Assembly: GCA_021018995.1 (NCBI GenBank)
Contig: CM037586.1
Location: forward strand, 151,632,060 to 151,696,059
Origin: Chloranthus sessilifolius
Taxonomy: Eukaryota; Streptophyta; Magnoliopsida; Chloranthales; Chloranthaceae
DNA length: 64,000 nt
Direction of reading: 5' to 3'
Below are positions 57,143 to 64,000 of the stretch, piece after piece. Every line of letters starts with the position of its first letter. Positions within the stretch are counted from its first letter, which is position 1. A program made the position numbers and the translations under genes. Below the pieces are notes generated by a model. It saw only the letters and a program-made list of their open reading frames with translations, was not told the origin of the DNA and ran no database searches.

Positions 57143-58459
57143 ATCATCTTGAAGTTTACTGATAATGTTTTTTTAACTCAGTCACTTCTTTGGTCAATTT
57201 AATTTTTTCTTTAGTTAGATGTATTGATTCTTAATAGAGTTCACTGTAAGCATTTGTCATATCCAATACGTCACCATCAATTTTAGTATCAGAAGATAGT
57301 GATGTAATAGAGTCGGTTTGAATAAGGGATGGTGTTTGAGAATTATTAGATTCAATAATTGAGGCCAAAAAAGCTCTAAACCCATATGAAACAGGTTCAG
57401 ATTCATCAGAAGATGGCTCATTTGATATATCAATCTCATGAGTGGCAGTCAGAACTTTAGATTTTCCCTTATCATTTTTCTTATTAGGACATTTATTAGC
57501 ATAATGCCCATAACCATGACACTTAAAGCATTGATTTGTGTTAGCAGATTCCTTTTTAGGTTTCTTCTCAAAAGATTTAAATTTTTCAGAATTTTCAAAT
57601 TTTTTAAAAGGTTTCTTATTTTTATAAAATTTTATAAATTTTTTAACAAACAAAGCAAGTTCATCTGATTGATCAGAATCACTGATTGAATCACTGCTTG
57701 AATCAGACTCATCCTTAGATGATTTGAAAGCAACACTTTTAGTAACATGATTGTCTTGAATTTCATATTCATAAGTTTGTAAAGACCCGACAAGTTCATC
57801 TAAGTTTAGATTGTCAACATCTTTAGATTCAACAATGGCATTGACTTTAGATCTGAACATTTTAGGTAGTGATCTTAGAATTTTTCGCACAATTTTAGTA
57901 TTAGAAACAGGTTCGCCTAAATTAAACGAGTCATTCACAATATCATTTAAGCGAATATAGAAATCAAAAAACTTTTCATCCTCATCCATGCTAAGATTTT
58001 GAAATTGAGGTGTGAGCATTTGAAGTTTGAAAATCTTCACTTGAGGAGTTCCTTCATAAGGGGTTTCAAGAATTTTTCATGCATCTTTGGCTATGGTGCA
58101 AGTACTTATTCGACGAAACTCGGAAGCAGTAACTACTCCAAATAAAACATTAAGGGCCTTAGAAATTAAAACCAAGATTATCATATTCCTGATCCGTCCA
58201 TAAAGATCTAGGTTTGATAATGGTATGTGGTATATTATCGACAACAGAAGTCGTAGTTGGTGGCGACCATCCGTCCTCAATAGAATATCATATATAAGGA
58301 TCTATTGAACTTAAAAATGCTCGCATCCTTGCCTTCCAATAAGGATAATTAGAGCCATCAAACAGAGGAGGTCTAGCAGTAGACACACCTTCTCTAGGAA
58401 GATCGTGATATCCCAAATTTGACATAACACTTAATTTGTTAAAATTTACCAAGTGACCA
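57143..58459 (-). pseudogene. Sirevirus-type Copia copy A: gag
   Basis: The start region PPLFDGSNYPYWKARMRAFL (58,290-58,380) is followed by a stop and frame change. Then come NVLFGVVTASEFRRISTC and a long open frame (57,231-58,040) with LQMLTPQFQNLSMDEDEKFF, KILRSLPKMFRSKVNAI and a zinc knuckle CFKCHGYGHYANKC. This is UBN2-type Copia gag, which packages the RNA. A Ser/Asp-rich stretch (DESDSSSDSISDSDQSDE) separates the domains. It is broken by at least two frame changes. Confidence 0.85.
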
Positions 58460-58472
58460 GGTTCTAATACCA
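58460..58472 (-). other. Primer-binding site of Copia copy A
   Basis: On the minus strand TGGTATTAGAACC lies 2 bp after the LTR. It resembles the initiator-tRNA-Met site TGGTATCAGAGCC with two changes. Confidence 0.8.
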
Positions 58473-58474
58473 AT

Positions 58475-59137
58475 TGAAATTTGAGAGTTTATAATAATCT
58501 ATAAAATTAAGTACTTTAATACTACTCATAATCGCCACACAACAAAAAATAACAACGCAAGTCATTTTTAACGTGGAAAACTCATCACAGGTGAAAATCA
58601 CGGGATCTATCTCAAATCCAAGAAAAATTTACTATAAATTAATAACCTTACAGTGCCTCTTTGGAATGATATGCCCTATCACTCCTATCACCAATATTGA
58701 CAGCCTCTCACCATCATTCTATCCACAGTGAACATTTCTGACAACCGTCGTCTCTCACGAAGGTCTATTTGTCTCTCACAAGCCGTACACTCTCAAACAA
58801 GGATTAGAGAAAACACACTCATAATTGAGATTTATGATTGAAATGAACAAATGGTAAGTAATCTCAAGGATAAATTTTGGACCAGAAACTTGAAAAAAGA
58901 GGATTTTTGGATCAGTTATCAAACTGTCCGAACTTCCTAGAATTTATAAGATTTCGAGTCACGGACGTCCGTGAATCACTCACGGTCGTCCGTGATCACG
59001 AACGTCCATGAGTGTCTTACGGACGACCGTGGGTCCAAAAATGGCAACAATTTGTCATACAAATTTACTTGGCAAGGCCATTTTCCTAAGGAGCAACACT
59101 AATTTTTTAAGTCATGATGATGACAAAAATTCTCACA
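58475..59137 (-). mobile_element. Shared Sirevirus LTR (663 bp)
   Basis: On the minus strand it begins TGTGAGAATTTTTGTC right after a polypurine tract and ends ...CTCTCAAATTTCA just before the primer-binding site. The TATA box is CTTATAAATTC (about 58,940-58,951). Just upstream of it lie CACGGACGTCCGTGA and three variants (58,960-59,035). It acts as the 3' LTR of copy B and the 5' LTR of copy A at once. Confidence 0.85.
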
Positions 59138-59138
59138 A

Positions 59139-59150
59139 TCTCCCCCTTTG
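59139..59150 (-). other. Polypurine tract 1 of copy B
   Basis: CAAAGGGGGAGA on the minus strand abuts the LTR start. Additional tracts AAAAAGGGGGAGAT (59,439-59,452) and TAGGGGGAGC (near 59,275) precede it. Several polypurine tracts before the 3' LTR are a Sirevirus feature. Confidence 0.8.
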
Positions 59151-59694
59151 TCACAATCATGACAAAAATCAGTTTATAAAGACTCAAAAATTAAAAATTA
59201 CAATATATTCATTTTTCATATAAGTCCTATACATCAATCTAGAATGAAAATGCTGAAATTACAACTCTATTTGCTCCCCCTAACTATTTACCAAATAAAA
59301 TAATAATAACATCCTAAACACTATTTTAGGATTTGATTTTTCACTTGTTGATTTTCACCTATTGAAAGAAACATAAAATTTTAATAGCACAGGTATAATA
59401 TAATTGGAACAATTTATGGTATGAAGTATGAAGTTTATCTCCCCCTTTTTGTCATAATATGACAAAGGATCAGATGAATTAAAAAGCAACAGAAAATATC
59501 TCAATTAATCATAACATAAGATAATTTTGCACATGCATTTAAGATTTGAAAAGATTTGTACATACCATGCAAGTAGTTAAAAATTTCACCTATCTTCTTC
59601 AAATGCACCATAAAGAAAATATAACAACAAACAAAATATAAAGATCATTATCATATTTAAACATGTCAGAGATCACATCATAGAAAATACACAA

Positions 59695-60877
59695 TCACTC
59701 AGGCGGTGGAAAATGTGCTGCGGGAGGTGGGGAGACACTATTAAAGCGATTCATCATCGCTTCAAAATCGTTAATCATAGTCATTTGTAAAGAAGAAATC
59801 TGCTCCCCATATATATTAAAATCAGTTTCTATTCTATCAGATAGGTTTTGAATATCTGAATTCATGTGTTGTATATCAGCGTGCATCCTATCAAAATGAT
59901 GGTCATAGTAATAACCTTCTGGAGCTTGAAAAGGAGGAACTGGTGGAGGTACAGGTACTTGGTGACCAATGTCTTCTTGAGCAGGAATGCCTTCTGTCTC
60001 ATCCTCGTCAGAACTTTGATCAATGAATTCAACATCATCCAAATCTATTCTAACCCTTTTCTCAATTTTTTTAAGCTTACCTAATGGTACCATGGCCCGA
60101 GAAGTAGCCAGATTAGGCGGAAGAGTTATTTGAGACTCTACAATCTTACTAATGATTATTGAAAAAGGAAGAGACATTTTGGAAGAATCGTTCTTTATTT
60201 GGCGAACAATAATTTTAAAAATAATAGTTGACACACAAATGACGATTTTTTTCTAAAAGAAACATGAGATAAATAATGTCCCAACGCACTTGATCCTTAT
60301 TACCCGCTCTTGGTATAAAAGTGGCAAAAAGGACATGACAAAGCCACTGAATTTTAATTTTCAGAGAAGTGTAATGCTTTGCAGTTCCAGTTAGTTGACC
60401 TGGATCATTATACACAAAGTCGTACACAGTGGAAGGATGAAAGAGTGAATGAATCTGACTTTCATCCACATGGTAGCTATACCCATCAAGATTTAAAGGT
60501 ATACCCAAAATTTCAGAAATAAGCAAAGGAGAAAATTTTATTTGCTTACCAAAAACATATGACACAGCGTAACACTCCAATCTGCTCTCAACAATGTTGG
60601 AGTTTAGAAGATTTGCATAAAAGCACCGAACCACATCGGTGTAAGCAGAGCCAGATAGAGAGAGTAGAGAAATCCAACCCCGAAAAGCAAACATCTGAAA
60701 TAAATCATGATCTCTAAGAAACTTTTCAAGTACCACTCGTTCAACTATAAGGTTTCGAGTTGAAAAAAGACAAAGAAAACGATCTTCATGACTCTGAGAT
60801 GGAAATCTTTGAAGTGCAGGTGAAGAAGAAGATGAGGGACCTTTAGATTTCTTCGAGTTTTTTCGATTTAGTGACAT
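59695..60877 (-). pseudogene. Sirevirus env-like / plant transposon protein ORF of copy B
   Basis: The start MSLNRKNSKKSKG (60,877) is basic and Ser-rich. Then VVLEKFLRDHDLFQMFAFRG, FYANLLNSNIVESRLECYAV, YVFGKQIKFSPLLISEILGI and RAGNKDQVRWDIIYLMFLL match the putative plant transposon protein domain (ARxFYANL, VRGKxI, INxLLGIP pattern). After a frame change near 60,225 the C-terminal half has an acidic stretch (FIDQSSDEDETEG), a Pro run and a coiled coil (DIQHMNSDIQNLSDRIETDF). It lies between pol and the 3' LTR, where Sireviruses carry their env-like gene. One frameshift breaks it. No clear signal peptide or membrane span is seen. Confidence 0.8.
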
Positions 60878-62287
60878 TTTCACGTAAAATCTAAGAGGAA
60901 ATCGGGTTTTCGGAAGTAAAAATAAAGTGTAAAATGAAAGAAATTTTAAATTTTTCGTTTTTATAAAACTTGTCGACGGACGTCCGTAGGACATGTCACG
61001 GACGTCCGTAGGGTATTTGAGATCCGTGAAACCCATCTGCAATCGTTGAAAGGAAACACAAAAGGCGCTGGGTTTCTAAACGATGGGCCTCCATTATGAC
61101 ATGCACGGACGTCCGTAGGTAATTTGAAAGCATGCAATTACAGTAACTGCAAAAGGATTGTTTCGTTTCTCAAAAAAAATGTTGACTTTTTTCGGACGTC
61201 CGATGTGATATGAACGGACGACTGGTTATAATTTGGTAGAAAGCTGTTCGAAACGCGGATGTCCGTGGTGAATTACGGACGACCGGAAGAAAAATTCCAG
61301 TGTAGCGTATTAATGACGGACGTCCATGATAGGGAAAACGGACGTCCGTGGTACTTTAGAAAAATTTTAAAAATTTTCAAAATTTTAATATTTTCTAAAA
61401 TGTTAAGAAGTTAATGTATTTTCTTAAAATTTCAAAACTTTCAATAATCCACACAATAAAGTTACATGCGAATAAGTTAAATATCCTGAAAATGTAATTT
61501 TGGAAGAATTAGAGTTGATCGAAATTAACAATCTTCAGATAAGTAATAAAGGATAATTTGAAAAAAAAATAAGGTCATTTACAACAAAAAGAATTTGCAG
61601 TCATATTGATAAAGACGAGTGACAAATTTTATTTAAAAATTTCACCGAATAAAATGTTTTTCATTCACACTTATTTAAGCTTTCTAAAAGACCCTTTTAA
61701 CGAGCTTTAGAACATTGACTCCCAACTAGTTAGTTTAGGACAATGGATCTTAAAAAATCTCAACGATTTTACTTGCTCGAGTCAATTAGGCAACAAGGTA
61801 AAGCAAGAGCTTACATGAAAGTGCAAACCTAAACGTACTTGCTTTCTATTCAACTCATTTAACGAAGGTTAGGCCAATGACTCCCAATTCAATTGACTCA
61901 GGGCATTGAGTATAAAATACTCCAATGGACTTATTAACTCGAGTTGAAAAGGCAAAAATGTAAGAGGTATTCAGAAGAAGTTTTGTTTAGGATATATTAA
62001 TCATTTATCAACGTATATTCAAGACACAAGTTTGTTGCAATGACCATTAAAAAAAATTCCTTTATATACTAACAATTAATAAAAGATTTACCATGATAAG
62101 ATTGAATTAAAGCCAATTAAGAGTAACTCAAGATTAGAGAAATGCAATCTCAGGAAATTTGATCGAATGTTCACATTTGAAATTTTAAAATGTATCATAT
62201 AGAATCCTGAAACAACAAAGAAATAATGATTTAAAAAAATATGTGCAAATTCAAAACAAAACATATATACAAGTTTTGAAGAAATGA
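60878..62287 (-). other. Spacer between pol and env-like gene with CGGACGTCCG motifs
   Basis: Non-coding and AT-rich. The palindrome CGGACGTCCG or one-base variants occur at least seven times between 60,975 and 61,350. The motif is the same as in the LTR at 58,960-59,035. The rest, 61,360-62,287, shows no domain. Confidence 0.6.
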
Positions 62288-64000
62288 TTAATCAATGAAG
62301 CATAAACCAATGGATTTGCGAAGAAATTCAAATCGAACAAAATCCAACGATTTTGTAAAAATATCAGCAAATTGTAATTGAGTGTCAATGTGCTCAAGGA
62401 GAATAATTTTATCTTCCACCAAATCATGTATGAAGTGGTGGCGAATATCGATGTGTTTAGTCTTAGAGTGTTATACAGGATTTTCAGAAATACAAATAAC
62501 ACTGGTGTTATCACAAAATAAGGTCATTACACCTTGAGAAATCTCATAGTCAGACAATATTTGCTTCATTCATAAGAGTTGAGTACGCCCATTTTCAGCA
62601 GAAATAGATTCTACTTCAGCAGTGGATAACGAAACAGAAGCTTGTTTCTTGCTGAGCCAAGCCACAAGATAATTACCAATATAAAAATAACTATCGCTAG
62701 TGCTTTTATAATCATCAGAATTACCAGCCCAATCAGAGTCTGAAAATCCGATGATATGAGATGTGGTATTGAAGGGATACCAGAGACCTAACTCTAATGT
62801 TCCATTAACAAAACGGATGACACGTTTAAGTACAGTTAGATGAGATTCTTTAGGGGCTGCCTGGAATCTAGCGCACATACTAACACTATAAGCAATATCA
62901 AGTCGACTAGCAGTTAGATAAAGAAGACTACCTATCATGCTTCTATGTAGAGTTTCTCCAATAGATTTATCATTTATATCTTTTGTCAATTTCACAGATG
63001 TACTCATTGGAGTACGGGCTAGTTTACTTAATTCTAAACCAAATTTTTCAACAAATTCTTTTGCATATTTGGATTGGGTAATAAAAATGTCAGAAGAACA
63101 CTATTTAATTTGAAGACCTAAAAAACAGTTTAATTCACAAAATAAATTTATTTCAAATTCATTGCTCATTAGAGTTTAAAACTTATGTGCATTTAAATCA
63201 AGTGTGGATCCAAAGATAATATGATCAACGTAAATTTGAGCAACAGTTAAATGAGATGATTCTTCTTTTAGAAATAAAATTTTATACACACTTCCATGTT
63301 TAAAATCGTTATTGATTAAATATTTCGTAAGTCTATCATACCAAGCACAAGGTGCTTGTTTCAAACCATATAACGCTTTTTTAAGTCGAAAAATATCAAG
63401 AGGATGATGTGGATCTTCAAACCCTTTAGGTTGTTCTACATACACTTCCTCAGTTAGAAAATCATTCAAAAAGGTACTCTTTACATTCATTTGATATAAT
63501 TTAAACTTTAAATGACATGCCATAGCCAAAATTATACGAATGGATTCAAGTCTAGCCACAGGTGCAAATGTTTCATGAAAGTCAATGCCTTCAACCTGTG
63601 TGTAGCATTGAGCCACCAATCTTGCTTTGTTTCTAATGATTTTACCTTCTTCATTAGTTTTATTTTTGAAAATCCATTTTGTACCAATGATTCTGATGTT
63701 TGAAGGTCTAGAAACAAGTTCCCACACATCATTTCTTTTAAATTGAGTGAGTTTTTCTTGCATGACAATAATCCAATGTTCATCAAGAAGGGCTTCTTTA
63801 ACATTTTTGGGTTTAAGATTTGATGTGTAACATACATGACATAGAAGATTTGAATGATTTTTAAATTTTCTTCTAGTCATCAGTTTGGTGGAAACATCAC
63901 CAATGATTGCACTAGGAGGGTGACTTCTCATGTCACGAGCATAGGAGGGTCTATGTCGAGACTTATTTTCAGAGATATTATTATATGTATTTTCCACATT
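62288..64000 (-). pseudogene. Sirevirus-type Copia copy B: reverse transcriptase and RNase H (continues past window)
   Basis: Read leftward from the edge. [76 protein letters not shown] and [19 protein letters not shown] form the RT. The active-site box reads [10 protein letters not shown], with the second Asp of YVDD replaced by His. After an interruption (63,007-63,176) RNase H follows: IGSLLYLTASRLDIAYSVSM, IIGFSDSDWAGNSDDYKST, VAWLSKKQASVSLSTAEVES, then HIDTQLQFADIFTKSLDF and a stop at 62,288. The His change and the frame breaks make it inactive. Copy B lacks its own gag and integrase within the window because it runs off the edge. Confidence 0.88.

Overview
The window looks like a gene-poor, repeat-dense stretch of a flowering-plant nuclear genome. 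It is AT-rich. The coding material is almost entirely plant transposable elements (Ty1/Copia, Ty3/Gypsy, MULE, hAT, CACTA, PIF/Harbinger, LINE, SINE) and an endogenous plant pararetrovirus. The few host-derived exons (MED26c-like, CIPK1-like, CRAL-TRIO/Sec14-like) belong to plant families and have plant-style GT..AG introns. I see no intact host gene, rRNA, functional tRNA or CRISPR array. The species cannot be fixed from sequence alone; a large-genome woody angiosperm is plausible.

Layout. 1-5.5 kb: low-complexity repeats, an LTR-like block, a tRNA-derived SINE and a short hAT-type element with an inner hairpin. 5.9-8.0 kb: a 2.1-kb non-autonomous PIF/Harbinger-type element full of TTGAC/GTCAA words. 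8.6-10.9 kb: a decayed hAT transposase of the TTF/zinc-finger-MYM-like type. 12.2-23.2 kb: one old Copia element on the minus strand, cut by three solo LTRs with traceable target duplications. 23.2-28.3 kb: a Gypsy LTR plus gag, itself cut by a hAT-type element that carries a hairpin MITE and another solo LTR. 29-30.5 kb: an isolated CRAL-TRIO exon and a 5'-truncated LINE hit by a SINE.

30,544-38,424: a complete Mutator-like element (MULE) with about 97-bp inverted ends and a perfect 9-bp target duplication. A broken transposase reads leftward and a Ulp1-type (C48) protease gene reads rightward. Four arrays of a 20-bp palindrome-centred repeat lie near both ends, in an apparent intron and between the two gene ends. 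38.4-43.9 kb: MITEs and SINEs. 43.9-49.0 kb: an endogenous caulimovirid (florendovirus-like) on the minus strand. Its downstream 498-codon ORF is open, while the polymerase is broken by deletions, a PIF-type element and a SINE.

49.2-about 55.3 kb: a CACTA terminus followed by 5' exons of a MED26c-like gene joined to internal exons of a CIPK1-like kinase gene, the pattern of a gene-capturing (Pack-type) CACTA. 56.0-64.0 kb: a Sirevirus-type Copia tandem on the minus strand, in which one LTR is shared between the 3' end of one copy (RT/RNase H plus env-like gene) and the 5' end of the next (gag, protease). It runs out of the window on the right.

Most coding sequences are broken and do not work together as a pathway. 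The informative content is the nesting order, set by target duplications, and several non-coding designs: palindrome arrays, hairpins and clustered TTGAC words.
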